Part shown: piece by piece, positions 7,111-14,684 of the stretch
Position numbering within the stretch: the first letter of the stretch is position 1
How the letters are laid out: each line of letters opens with the position of its first letter
Source of the DNA: an uncultured Prevotellaceae bacterium
GTDB taxonomy: Bacteria > Bacteroidota > Bacteroidia > Bacteroidales > Bacteroidaceae
Length of the DNA stretch: 50,006 bases
NCBI GenBank assembly: GCA_900321965.1
Contig: ONYA01000017.1
Coordinates: 1 to 50,006, forward strand
Reading direction: 5' to 3'
Notes under the pieces: model-generated
The model's input: the letters and a program-made list of their open reading frames with translations, nothing else
The model's database searches: none
What the model was told of the DNA's origin: nothing
Program-made: the position numbers and the translations under genes

Positions 7111-10100
7111 TGTTTGTTTAAGGTTTGGACTATCTTTGGCCCCTCCCTTGGGGAGGGGTTTGGGGTGGGCTGTTACTTTCCAATAAATAACGGGTAGCAT
7201 AGTCACTACCATGATGAGCGAGCCAATACCACCGGCGAAGATGGTGACGCCGACAGGCATCCAGAATGAACTCTGGGCGATAATCATCGGCACCACACCA
7301 ACGGCAGTAGTGGCCGTCGTGAGGAAGATGGGCACCATACGGCGCTTGCCGGCATCGTAGGCAGCCTGCTTCACAGACACACCTTTCTTAATCAGGTCGT
7401 TGGCGTGCTCGAAGATGAGAATCTCGTTACGCATGATCATTCCCATCAGCGTGATGAGGCCGAAGATGGAGGTGAGCCCTAAGGCGCGGTTCATCAGTCC
7501 GAGACCAATCAGCGCGCCAGGAATCATCAGCGCCAACGCAACCATGCAAACGGTGGTGATGCCGTACCTCTTGAAGTTGAACAGCAGGAAGAAGAACACG
7601 ATGATCTCAGCAATAGCAATGCCACCGAATATCTGCGGCAGAGCCTCGTCGCCATATTCTATCTCGCCGCCTACTTCACTACGAACGCCCTGCGGCAGTT
7701 GGATGTCCTCTTGCATCACACGGGCAATCTCTTTTTCGACAGGAGCCGTATACACGCCTTGTGCAAACTGAGCAGTCACCGTAATGCAGCGCTCGCCACC
7801 ACGATGCATGATGCGACTCTCGCTCCACTTGGGCTGCACCTTGGCAATCTGTCGTAAAGGCACGGTTGAATTAGTACTCTTCAACCCTCCCGAGACCATC
7901 GATGCTGGCGATGCGATGCCTAAGTTCTCAATTTCTGAGAACGTCATGTCAGTATCGTCCTTTACCACGATGGGCAGTTCATAATTATCCTCCCAAATCT
8001 GTCCGACACGCAGGTCGCTCGATGTGGCACTCAGGGCCAGCTGGGCCGTCGAGCGCGTAATACCCAACTGTGCCGATGTCACAGGATCGAGTTCGACGTT
8101 GATGATGGGGTAAGGCTGGAAGTAGTCGGTATGCACCCACTCCAGCTCGGGCATCTGGCGCATGCGTTCCATCAGCCGCTCGGCCGCCACATGCAGCGAG
8201 TCGAGATTGTCGCCAAAGAAGCGATATTCCAGTTCGTTGACCTCCAAATAGTCCAGTCGTTTGAACTTCACATAAGCATTGGGGAACGCCTCGCTCAGCT
8301 GGGGCTGGTACTTTGCCAACAGGTCGATGGTCGCCTTATCGCTCTTGGTGTTCACGATAAACTGCGCATAATTGTTACCTGCCATCTGCGGTGCGTAGGC
8401 GTCCATAAATCGGGGCGACGAGCAGCCAATAAACCCCGTTATGCCCACGATACGCTCATCCTTCGCGAGGGCGTGGCTGACGGAATCAGCCACCACACGT
8501 GTCTCGGCCAGTCCCTTGCCGTCGGGCAGGAATATCTCTACTGCAAACTGGTCGCGGTCAGCGTATGGGAAGAGGCGAATTTTCAGCGTGGGAGCAATGA
8601 GACACGACAGCAGAATGACGCCAATGCCGCCACAGATGGTCATCCAAGGATGGGCAAAGGTACAATCGAGAACCTTATCATAAGTACGCTGTACCCATTG
8701 GGTAATAACAGACCCACCCCCGGCCCCTCCCTGTGAGGGAGGGGAGTAGATAGTTTTGTCATCAGTATTATCATCAGAAGAGGTAACCACTCCCCTCCCT
8801 TCAGGGAGGGGCTGGGGGGTGGGTCTTTTAATGAGTTTTGTTTCCAAGAACGGTATGACCGTCACCGCCAGCACTAACGACACCATCAGGTTGATGGTAA
8901 TAGTAATTGGGAAGTCTTCCAGACAGTCGTGGAAAACACCCTTCATCGTTATCAGGAACGGATAGAAGATGGTGCAGATGCAGATGGTGGCCAGCAGCAT
9001 CGGCATGAAGTACTGGCGTGCCGATTCTATGGCAGCATCAAAAGGCTTGAAACCTTTACCTAAGTATTCCAGATAGCCGTCGATGACCACAATCGAGTTA
9101 TCGACAATCATTCCCAACACCACAATCAGAGCCGCCAACGTCACGATGTTCAGTTCAATGCCCATCATATACATGAAGGCAACACTCACAAACGTACTCA
9201 GAGGAATGGTGATAGCCGCCACGATGGCCGAACGGATGGGGAACAGCACCATCATCACCAGGATAATAATCAGCATCGATATCAGCAGGTCGCGCAGGAA
9301 GTCGCTGACGCTCATTGCCACCACTTTGGGCTTGTCGGCAATGCGGGTAACGTTCACATCCTCAGGCAGTTCGTTCTGACGGAAGTCGTCGAGCATCTGA
9401 TCCACTTCCTTGCCATACTCTACCACATTGTTGCCGGGTGTCATCTCCATCGACAGCAGCACACACGGGTGACCATCCTGTTCGATACGGCTCGACATCG
9501 GCTCATACTCACGTACCACGCGTGCCACATCACGGACACGCGCCACCTTACCCGTCGCAGGATCTGAGAAGATGATCTGGTTGGCAATCTCCTCTTCCGA
9601 GTTCTCCATCGCCTCTACGTGGATGGGCACCTGCTGGTCGTCGTCGCTAATCGAGCCACTCATGGTCGTAATGCCCTGCGCCTGCAGACGCGAGAAGAGC
9701 ATCTGCTGACCAATGCCGTAGGCCTGTAGACGCTGACGGTCGATATAGAGCGATATCTGCTCTTTCTGTTCGCCAAACAGCTTGACGTTAGCTACCGAGG
9801 GAATGCGGCGCAGACGGTCTGAGAGGTCGTCGCTATATTGCTTCAGTTCGCGATAGCTGCGCTGACTGCTCTCGATGGCTATCAACAGTGCCGAGGTGTT
9901 GCCGAAGTCGTCGTTCACCACGATAGCCAGCACGCCACCGGGCAGCTGTGCCTTAAAGCCGTTCAGACCGTGCTTGATTTTCGACCACACCTCGTCCTTG
10001 TTGTTCACGTCGTCGTTCAGTTTCACCATCACGATACACATGCCGTTCTGCGACTGCGTGGTCGTCTTCTTGCGGTTCACCTCGCCGTAGGTAAAAAGGT

Positions 10101-10317
10101 AGCGTTCTAAGGGGCGAGCCACCTGCTGCTCCACTTCCTCTGAGGTGGCACCAGGATAGACTGCCACCACTACCCCTTGTCGGATGGTAGCATGCGGAAA
10201 CTCGTCCTTCGGCATGACGTACATTCCGTAGATGCCCATCACAAACAGGATGCCTACGATGAGCAGCGATATCGAGTAATGCTCTAATGGCCATCGAAGC
10301 CAGTTCATCTGTTTCAT
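5686..10317 (-). CDS. RND efflux permease fused in frame to TolC-like outer membrane protein
   Basis: One open frame of 1543 codons. Residues 1-about 1055 are an AcrB-like proton-driven inner-membrane pump: TM1 near 14-32, first TM bundle near 335-485 with LGMIVDNSIVVID in TM4, a second bundle near 880-1055 with GLITLMGMIMRNEIL. Residues 1070-1543 are a complete TolC-type protein with its own Met and signal peptide. Between them (about 1056-1068) lies a C-rich/G-rich repeat that evidently removed the pump's stop codon. A second, double palindromic repeat encodes about residues 498-536, in the segment after the first bundle. The adaptor gene lies upstream. A full-length fusion would put the TolC signal peptide after a cytoplasmic tail; independent initiation at 7110 is likely. 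Substrate unknown. Confidence 0.85.
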   Translation of the reverse strand: MKQMNWLRWPLEHYSISLLIVGILFVMGIYGMYVMPKDEFPHATIRQGVVVAVYPGATSEEVEQQVARPLERYLFTYGEVNRKKTTTQSQNGMCIVMVKLNDDVNNKDEVWSKIKHGLNGFKAQLPGGVLAIVVNDDFGNTSALLIAIESSQRSYRELKQYSDDLSDRLRRIPSVANVKLFGEQKEQISLYIDRQRLQAYGIGQQMLFSRLQAQGITTMSGSISDDDQQVPIHVEAMENSEEEIANQIIFSDPATGKVARVRDVARVVREYEPMSSRIEQDGHPCVLLSMEMTPGNNVVEYGKEVDQMLDDFRQNELPEDVNVTRIADKPKVVAMSVSDFLRDLLISMLIIILVMMVLFPIRSAIVAAITIPLSTFVSVAFMYMMGIELNIVTLAALIVVLGMIVDNSIVVIDGYLEYLGKGFKPFDAAIESARQYFMPMLLATICICTIFYPFLITMKGVFHDCLEDFPITITINLMVSLVLAVTVIPFLETKLIKRPTPQPLPEGRGVVTSSDDNTDDKTIYSPPSQGGAGGGSVITQWVQRTYDKVLDCTFAHPWMTICGGIGVILLSCLIAPTLKIRLFPYADRDQFAVEIFLPDGKGLAETRVVADSVSHALAKDERIVGITGFIGCSSPRFMDAYAPQMAGNNYAQFIVNTKSDKATIDLLAKYQPQLSEAFPNAYVKFKRLDYLEVNELEYRFFGDNLDSLHVAAERLMERMRQMPELEWVHTDYFQPYPIINVELDPVTSAQLGITRSTAQLALSATSSDLRVGQIWEDNYELPIVVKDDTDMTFSEIENLGIASPASMVSGGLKSTNSTVPLRQIAKVQPKWSESRIMHRGGERCITVTAQFAQGVYTAPVEKEIARVMQEDIQLPQGVRSEVGGEIEYGDEALPQIFGGIAIAEIIVFFFLLFNFKRYGITTVCMVALALMIPGALIGLGLMNRALGLTSIFGLITLMGMIMRNEILIFEHANDLIKKGVSVKQAAYDAGKRRMVPIFLTTATTAVGVVPMIIAQSSFWMPVGVTIFAGGIGSLIMVVTMLPVIYWKVTAHPKPLPKGGAKDSPNLKQTMKILLIFFALLPTLSVQAQVTNPPSLGEGKGVGLTLQQLKDSALRNNIALRNARRNINAAREQRKEAFTKYFPNVSGTGLWFNANKGMAKMDIDASGMISPELGATLAQMLPAEALAALGNPVSISMMKNGTIGSLMAVQPVFAGGQIINGNKLAKVGEDVSRLQLQLSENEVEKTAEQYFWQLVSLQEKMKTVEAVDTLLRDIYKDVDVAVRAGVAMRNDLLQVQLRQNEIKSQRLKLQNGISIVRLLLSQYCGLRDTSFTIDHGPLTIDHFAAQKEADANNVQCSMVNGQCSMVNGQLQNLPEYQLLQKQVEATNLQKKLAVGQNLPSVAVGAGYNYHNLMDNDHTFGMIFATVSVPISDWWGGSHAIKRKKIEHQQAVEQLEDNAQLLQIRMQNARNGVEESYQQLLLARRSIEQAEENLRLNRDYYRAGTSRMSDLLEAQLLYQQSVDKHTDAFADYQNKLLEYRQVTGQ
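6213..6327. repeat. Inverted pair of heptamer arrays inside the TolC gene
   Basis: Left arm 6213-6261 is seven exact-length units of ATTGAMC (M is A or C). After about 32 bp the right arm 6294-6327 has nearly five units of AATGGTC, the reverse complement register. The whole stays in frame. Confidence 0.85.
7012..7045. repeat. GC-rich palindromic element after the TolC signal peptide
   Basis: C-rich arm (7012-7032), AAG centre, G-rich arm (7035-7045). Same family as the element at 7138-7170, in opposite orientation to it, so the pair brackets the TolC start codon. Confidence 0.65.
7138..7170. repeat. GC-rich palindromic element at the pump-TolC junction
   Basis: CCCCTCCCTTGGGGAGGGG core with a flanking G-rich arm (7157-7170). 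It encodes HPKPLPKGGAKD and lies where the permease should end, so it is the likely cause of the fused reading frame. Confidence 0.75.
8711..8826. repeat. Double inverted GC-rich element within the RND permease gene
   Basis: Two copies (8711-8748 and 8791-8826) of the C/G-rich palindrome in opposite orientation, separated by about 42 bp, making a 116-bp hairpin-capable unit whose outer arms GACCCACCCCC and GGGGGGTGGGTC match. It is in frame and codes a Pro/Gly/Ser/Asp-rich loop. Confidence 0.8.
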
Positions 10318-10447
10318 TTACGATTTACTAATTTACGATTTACAATTTATTTTCAATTTTACAATTTGGAGATTTACGGCTTGCGAAATATTACAATCAT
10401 CAAATAGTTAAATAAATCGTAAATCGTAAATCGTTAAATTGTAAATT
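10316..10447. repeat. Inverted heptamer arrays between adaptor and permease genes
   Basis: Left side (10316-10344) has units ATTTACG/ATTTACA; right side (10414-10447) has AAATCGT units, the reverse complement register. They fill the 128-bp space between the two genes and touch both ends. Nothing else is recognised in this spacer. Confidence 0.75.
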
Positions 10448-11465
10448 AGAAAACTACCTTGGAGTTTTCACTCAATTTCTGGTATCCTTCTGCGACGATA
10501 CGGTCGCCAATGTTCAGACCGTCTTTGACACTCACATAGTTGCCTTGCGTCTGACCTATCGTCACGACGGCTCGATGCGCCGTGCTATCCTTGCCCACCG
10601 TCCACACAAACAGCGTACCGTCGGAATTCTTCTGCACCGCGGTCACAGGAATCATCTTGCTGCCGATAGCCTGAGAACCTTCCGACACGAAGCGCACGCT
10701 GGCCACCATTCCTGGCAGCAGTTTCCGACCGTCGTTGGCCACATTGATTCTTATATCGTACGTGTGCGTGAGCGCATCGGCCTGCACACCTTTCTCAATC
10801 TTGCCGCCCTGATAACTGCCGTCGATGGCCTCCACCTTGATGCTCGACGGAGTGTTAGAATTAATGGCTGCTATCTCCGCCTCGGGCACAGAAACCTTCA
10901 CTTTGACAGTCGTGATGTCAAGAATGCTGACCACCGCCTGTGAGGGTAGTGCCGTCTCGCCAGCACCAACCAGTTTCTTGCCGACGATACCACTCACGGG
11001 CGCCGTCAGCCGACAGTCGGCCAGGTTCTTCTTTGCCACTTCGAGTTGCGATTTGGCCTGTGCCACCTTGCTCTGTATCTCCACCCACTGCACTTCAGGC
11101 AGCGACCCTGCATCGTGCAGCATCTTGTAGCGCTCCAAAGCGTCGCTGGCCTGCGCCATCTGCGCCTCGGCACCACTCAGCAGGTTGCGCGCCTGCGTGT
11201 CGTCCATCTCGGCTATCAGCTGTCCTTTTGCCACAGTCTGCCCTTCGTTCACCAGCATGCGCTTCACCACACCCATACCCGTAAAACTCACGGCCGTCGC
11301 CTCGCGTTCCTCAACGATGCCCACATACGTCTGACGATTATCCACCATACCTGGCGACACCACCAGCGTCTTCACTCTCACGGGAGCCTTCACGTTGTGC
11401 TCCTGTTTTTGTCCGCAACTGCTGACCAAACAGACTGCCAACAGCATCACAATTACGTTTTTCAT
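10446..11465 (-). CDS. RND efflux periplasmic adaptor lipoprotein (HlyD/MFP family)
   Basis: 339 residues from the chosen Met. A lipoprotein signal (MKNVIVMLLAVCLVSSC) puts Cys16 on the inner membrane. The membrane-fusion domains follow: barrel/lipoyl half EERE..VSFTGMGVVKRMLVNEGQTVAKGQLIAEMD (about 50-85), an alpha-hairpin rich in Ala/Gln/Glu (about 85-140), second lipoyl half LTAPVSGIVGKKLVGAGE (about 147-165), and C-terminal barrel domains. It bridges the permease and TolC-like protein encoded downstream in the same operon. The start at 11465 rather than 11492 is chosen because it begins the signal peptide and lies downstream of the TATCTTTG box. Confidence 0.93.
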   Translation of the reverse strand: MKNVIVMLLAVCLVSSCGQKQEHNVKAPVRVKTLVVSPGMVDNRQTYVGIVEEREATAVSFTGMGVVKRMLVNEGQTVAKGQLIAEMDDTQARNLLSGAEAQMAQASDALERYKMLHDAGSLPEVQWVEIQSKVAQAKSQLEVAKKNLADCRLTAPVSGIVGKKLVGAGETALPSQAVVSILDITTVKVKVSVPEAEIAAINSNTPSSIKVEAIDGSYQGGKIEKGVQADALTHTYDIRINVANDGRKLLPGMVASVRFVSEGSQAIGSKMIPVTAVQKNSDGTLFVWTVGKDSTAHRAVVTIGQTQGNYVSVKDGLNIGDRIVAEGYQKLSENSKVVF

Positions 11466-11489
11466 CTTTTCGTTGTTTGATTTTGTCTG

Positions 11490-11497
11490 CAAAGATA
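11490..11497 (-). promoter_or_regulatory. Promoter of the efflux operon
   Basis: TATCTTTG on the minus strand, 24 nt before the adaptor start. It faces away from the AraC gene promoter at 11618, so the 160-bp divergent region may be the regulator's binding site. Confidence 0.65.
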
Positions 11498-11617
11498 AGG
11501 CAAAATCTGCTATTATCTATGTTCAATTTCACTTCATTCTTTATCATTTTGGCTTTATAAATCCAAAATAAACAAAAAATAGCGCCAAATAAAACATAGA
11601 ATAAGGAGAATAATGAT

Positions 11618-11625
11618 TAATTTTG
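11618..11625 (+). promoter_or_regulatory. Promoter box of the AraC gene
   Basis: TAATTTTG ends only 4 nt before the ATG at 11630, suggesting a leaderless transcript. Confidence 0.5.
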
Positions 11626-11629
11626 CAGC

Positions 11630-12529
11630 ATGAAACAACAGGAAGAGATTACATTACAGACATTGGCCGACAATGAGGATCTCCAGATTGGCTATTCAGA
11701 CAACGACATTGTGGTGGTCGACAGCATCCAGCAGTTCACAGAGGTCAATACCGCCCATGTGTCGATGAACGCCATCGTCATCTGTACCGACGGAAAAGTG
11801 CAGGCCCAGATGAATGGCATACAGATGGAACTGCACAAGAATCAGGTGGCCATTGTGCCACAGAATATCATTGTGACCGACGTGATGGTCAGTCCCGATT
11901 TCAACCTGAAGGCCATGTTCCTCACCAACCGCATTCTGCAGAGTTTCTTGCGCGAGAAGATGACCATCTGGAACGACATGATGTACATCCGTCGCCATCA
12001 TGTTGTGACGATGGACGAAGACGAGATACTCTTCTACACCCATTTCTACGACATGCTGACGCTGGCCATTGCCAAAGGCGAGGACAATCCCTTCCGGACC
12101 GATGTCATCCAGTCCTTGCTCCGTTCGGCCATCCTTGCTCTCTGTGGTGCCATGAAACAGAAGCTGTCATTTGCTGACAGTCACCCCTCAACTCTCCGCT
12201 CTCAACTCCCAACAAGTTACAACCACTTCCAGCGGTTCCTCGACCTACTACACTCCAATGAAGTGAAGCGTCATACGGTAGAAGCCTATGCCGGCGAATT
12301 GTGTATCTCGCCAAAATATCTCTCGGCTATCTGCAAGAGGAATTCTGGCAAGAGCGCCAACAAATGGATAACAGAAAAGTTGACGGGAGACGTCCGTTAC
12401 TACCTGCATCAGACCGACCTCAGCATCAAGCAGATATGCGACCTGTTAGGTTTCTCCAGCCAGTCCCTTTTCTGCAAATACGTCAAAGAACATATCGGTA
12501 TGACGCCAATGGAATTCAGAGGTCAGTAA
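11630..12529 (+). CDS. AraC-family transcriptional regulator
   Basis: 299 residues. The N-terminal half (about 20-150) looks like a cupin-type sensing domain (GKVQAQMNGIQMELHKNQVAIVPQN); the C-terminal 100 residues hold the two helix-turn-helix motifs of the family (ELCISPKYLSAICKRNSGKS and ICDLLGFSSQSLFCKYVKEHIGMTPMEFR). It is divergently transcribed from the RND efflux operon, so it is a candidate regulator of that pump; this is inference from position. The inter-domain linker (about residues 186-196) is coded by a short heptamer array (12187-12214). Start supported by the adjacent promoter box. Confidence 0.92.
   Translation: MKQQEEITLQTLADNEDLQIGYSDNDIVVVDSIQQFTEVNTAHVSMNAIVICTDGKVQAQMNGIQMELHKNQVAIVPQNIIVTDVMVSPDFNLKAMFLTNRILQSFLREKMTIWNDMMYIRRHHVVTMDEDEILFYTHFYDMLTLAIAKGEDNPFRTDVIQSLLRSAILALCGAMKQKLSFADSHPSTLRSQLPTSYNHFQRFLDLLHSNEVKRHTVEAYAGELCISPKYLSAICKRNSGKSANKWITEKLTGDVRYYLHQTDLSIKQICDLLGFSSQSLFCKYVKEHIGMTPMEFRGQ
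12187..12214. repeat. Heptamer array in the AraC linker
   Basis: Four consecutive 7-bp units: CTCAACT, CTCCGCT, CTCAACT, CCCAACA. In frame between the sensing and DNA-binding domains. Confidence 0.6.
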
Positions 12530-12561
12530 ACTGATCGCTCTCACTTTTTGTAATCAGACAC

Positions 12562-12585
12562 AAAAAAGGGAACCCGAGAGTTCCC
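12562..12585 (-). terminator. Terminator of tRNA-Ser
   Basis: GGGAAC...GTTCCC hairpin (12568-12585) followed on the minus strand by six T (12567-12562). Confidence 0.8.
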
Positions 12586-12592
12586 ATTGCTT

Positions 12593-12683
12593 TGGCGGAA
12601 GGTGAGGGATTCAAACCCCCGATACCCGAAAGGGGTATACCGGATTTCGAGTCCAGCGCGATCGATCACTCTGCCAACCTTCC
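12593..12683 (-). tRNA. tRNA-Ser(CGA)
   Basis: A 91-nt class II tRNA with encoded CCA. Acceptor stem GGAAGGT pairs with ACCTTCC, the anticodon loop is CTCGAAA giving anticodon CGA (reads UCG), there is a long variable arm closed by TTTCG, and the T loop is GGTTTGAATCC-like. It has its own promoter (12723-12716) and terminator. Confidence 0.97.
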
Positions 12684-12715
12684 GAAAATGTTTCAGCCTT
12701 CGTTGAAATCGGATG

Positions 12716-12723
12716 CAAAGGTA
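12716..12723 (-). promoter_or_regulatory. Promoter of tRNA-Ser
   Basis: TACCTTTG on the minus strand, 32 nt upstream of the mature tRNA 5' end. Confidence 0.65.
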
Positions 12724-12763
12724 ATGCTTTTTTGCGAAACGACCAAAATAATTGGCAGAAAAA

Positions 12764-12794
12764 GTTGATGTTTCAACAATTTTGATTATCTTTG
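12764..12794 (+). promoter_or_regulatory. Promoter of cdd
   Basis: TATCTTTG at 12787-12794 with GTTG (12764-12767) 19 nt upstream; leader of roughly 15 nt. Confidence 0.65.
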
Positions 12795-12813
12795 CGGCAG
12801 AAAACCATCTGCT

Positions 12814-13290
12814 ATGAAGGATATTGAACTAAAAACCACCATCAAGGAGTGTCAACTTGAGGAACTGTCAGCTGAAGAGAGACACTTAGTAGAAATGGCA
12901 ATCGAAGCCACCAACCGCTCGTATGCGCCCTACTCCAACTTCCACGTGGGAGCAGCCCTGCTATTAGAGAACGGCGAAGCATTCATGGGATGTAACCAGG
13001 AGAATGCGGCATTCCCCGCAGGTCTGTGCGCTGAACGGACGGCCATCTTTGCCGCTGGTGCAAAGTACCCTGATGTGCCTGTCAAGGTGCTGGCCATTGC
13101 TGCGCGCACGCCCAACGGAGCGTTGCAGGCAGAACCTGTCAGTCCGTGCGGCACGTGTCGTCAGGTCATCATCGAGACGGAGACGCGCTTCAAACAGGCG
13201 GTACGCATCATTCTATACGGCACGAAGCGTATCTACGTGATGGACGGCATCAAGCAGCTGATGCCACTCTCGTTCACCGAGTTTCAATAA
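12814..13290 (+). CDS. cdd: Cytidine deaminase
   Basis: 158 residues, the range of tetrameric cytidine deaminases. It hydrolyses (deoxy)cytidine to (deoxy)uridine. Visible: SNFHVGAALL substrate-binding segment, the zinc/catalytic CAERTAIF (Cys ligand and catalytic Glu, about residues 71-78) and the second zinc motif PCGTCRQV (about 110-117). All three Cys ligands are present. Its stop overlaps the convergent lipoprotein gene by 7 bp. Confidence 0.95.
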   Translation: MKDIELKTTIKECQLEELSAEERHLVEMAIEATNRSYAPYSNFHVGAALLLENGEAFMGCNQENAAFPAGLCAERTAIFAAGAKYPDVPVKVLAIAARTPNGALQAEPVSPCGTCRQVIIETETRFKQAVRIILYGTKRIYVMDGIKQLMPLSFTEFQ

Positions 13291-14633
13291 CAGCCCTTCC
13301 CCTTGGCTGTCGACAGCGAGTCAAGGTGGAAATCGTAGATGTAGTTGCGCTCGTCGATGGTGACGAAGTGCTGTTTGCCCTGTATGCTGTCGCGGGGCGT
13401 CTCCCATTGTATGCGTTTGAAGTTGACGGTGTCGTTGTCGACGGCCGGTGTACGCAGCAGGCAGTCCGCAAAGGCGTAGTTGATTGTCGTCGAGTCCGCC
13501 TGGTAGACCATCACCTGATCGTCAGCATAGCCCGTCACAATGGTGTTGGTACAGTCTATCCGCAAAGTGGGATAGACATCATAGCCGTTTGAACTGGCCA
13601 GCACGAGGGCAACGCCCCGTGCCGCGGTATTAAACGGATAAAACTGGGCCAGCGTGCAATGGTCTACCTCTGCCTTACCGCCCAAGAGTGTCAGACAGTT
13701 ACCCAAGGTATTCGTCAGCTGGCAGTAGTTTAGGCCAATGTAACTGTTACTGGCAATGATGCCGTCGCCCTTGGCATTATGCACAACACAACGGTTCATC
13801 GTCAGCCGCTGCTGCAACGTGTCGAGTACTGCCGGTGCCTCTAAGCTGACAGCCGTCATAGCATTGCGTATCTGTGTGTTTTCCAGTCTGTTACCGTGCG
13901 ATGATGAGGCAAATCTAACGCCCGCCCACTGACCGCTGACGCGGTCGTAGGGAAGGTAGTCGAACATGTGGTCGAGCCGGTCGCCACGCAGCACGACATT
14001 CTCGGCCATAAGCGTTCCGCGCACGGCGATGCCTGCCTTGTCGTGGAAGTAGAGCGTCGTGTTGCGCAGCGTCAGCACAGCACTGCTGTCTACCGTAATG
14101 CCGCTACCGTAGACCACCAGCGGCTTGTCGGACGCCACCAGCGTGTCGTGTGAGACAACTAAATCCTTCACTTTGATGGCGTCCCAGGCGTAGGATCGCA
14201 GACTGACGCGCTGCTCTACCCCACTCTCCAAACCGAACACGAGGTCGTCTTCAACCAACTGAGCCTCATTCTGGCCGTTCTCCATAGCTGTCAGCTCTAC
14301 AAAGACGCAGATACTGTCACCCTTACGCACTTCAAGGTCGGTGGCAACAGACCCTAATGTATTGTCAAGATACGTACCATCGACATTCACGCGAAACCCC
14401 GTCTGGTTGCCATTACGCAGGCGTACGGTGCTGATTCTGATACCATCGCCAGAGTGGTTATAGACCCATAAAGAATAGGTACGCGAGCCTACGTTCGTAA
14501 AGACGGTGTCCATCTTCACCGTGTCTAAAGAGAATGTCAGCAGGTCATACCGACTCGTCGTAAACGAATCGTCATCGGAGCAAGCCGTCAGCAGACCAAC
14601 ACACCATATAAGGAATAATAATATGCGCTTCAT
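13284..14633 (-). CDS. Beta-helix-like lipoprotein, function unknown
   Basis: 449 residues from Met at 14633 (MKRILLFLIWCVGLLTAC, lipobox LTAC). The middle (about 160-380) is made of short strands with turns such as VLTLRNTTLYFHDKAGIAVRG and VVHNAKGDGIIASNS, the pattern of a right-handed parallel beta-helix, as in surface polysaccharide-binding or lyase-like proteins. No catalytic motif is recognised. It is 51 bp downstream of another beta-helix lipoprotein in the same direction and is likely co-transcribed. Its last 7 bp overlap cdd tail to tail, so the two transcripts are antisense at their ends. Confidence 0.75.
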   Translation of the reverse strand: MKRILLFLIWCVGLLTACSDDDSFTTSRYDLLTFSLDTVKMDTVFTNVGSRTYSLWVYNHSGDGIRISTVRLRNGNQTGFRVNVDGTYLDNTLGSVATDLEVRKGDSICVFVELTAMENGQNEAQLVEDDLVFGLESGVEQRVSLRSYAWDAIKVKDLVVSHDTLVASDKPLVVYGSGITVDSSAVLTLRNTTLYFHDKAGIAVRGTLMAENVVLRGDRLDHMFDYLPYDRVSGQWAGVRFASSSHGNRLENTQIRNAMTAVSLEAPAVLDTLQQRLTMNRCVVHNAKGDGIIASNSYIGLNYCQLTNTLGNCLTLLGGKAEVDHCTLAQFYPFNTAARGVALVLASSNGYDVYPTLRIDCTNTIVTGYADDQVMVYQADSTTINYAFADCLLRTPAVDNDTVNFKRIQWETPRDSIQGKQHFVTIDERNYIYDFHLDSLSTAKGKGCY

Positions 14634-14684
14634 TACCATATAAACGCAGATTCTTTCTATTTATTGTCTGCCAACGCGTTCTAC

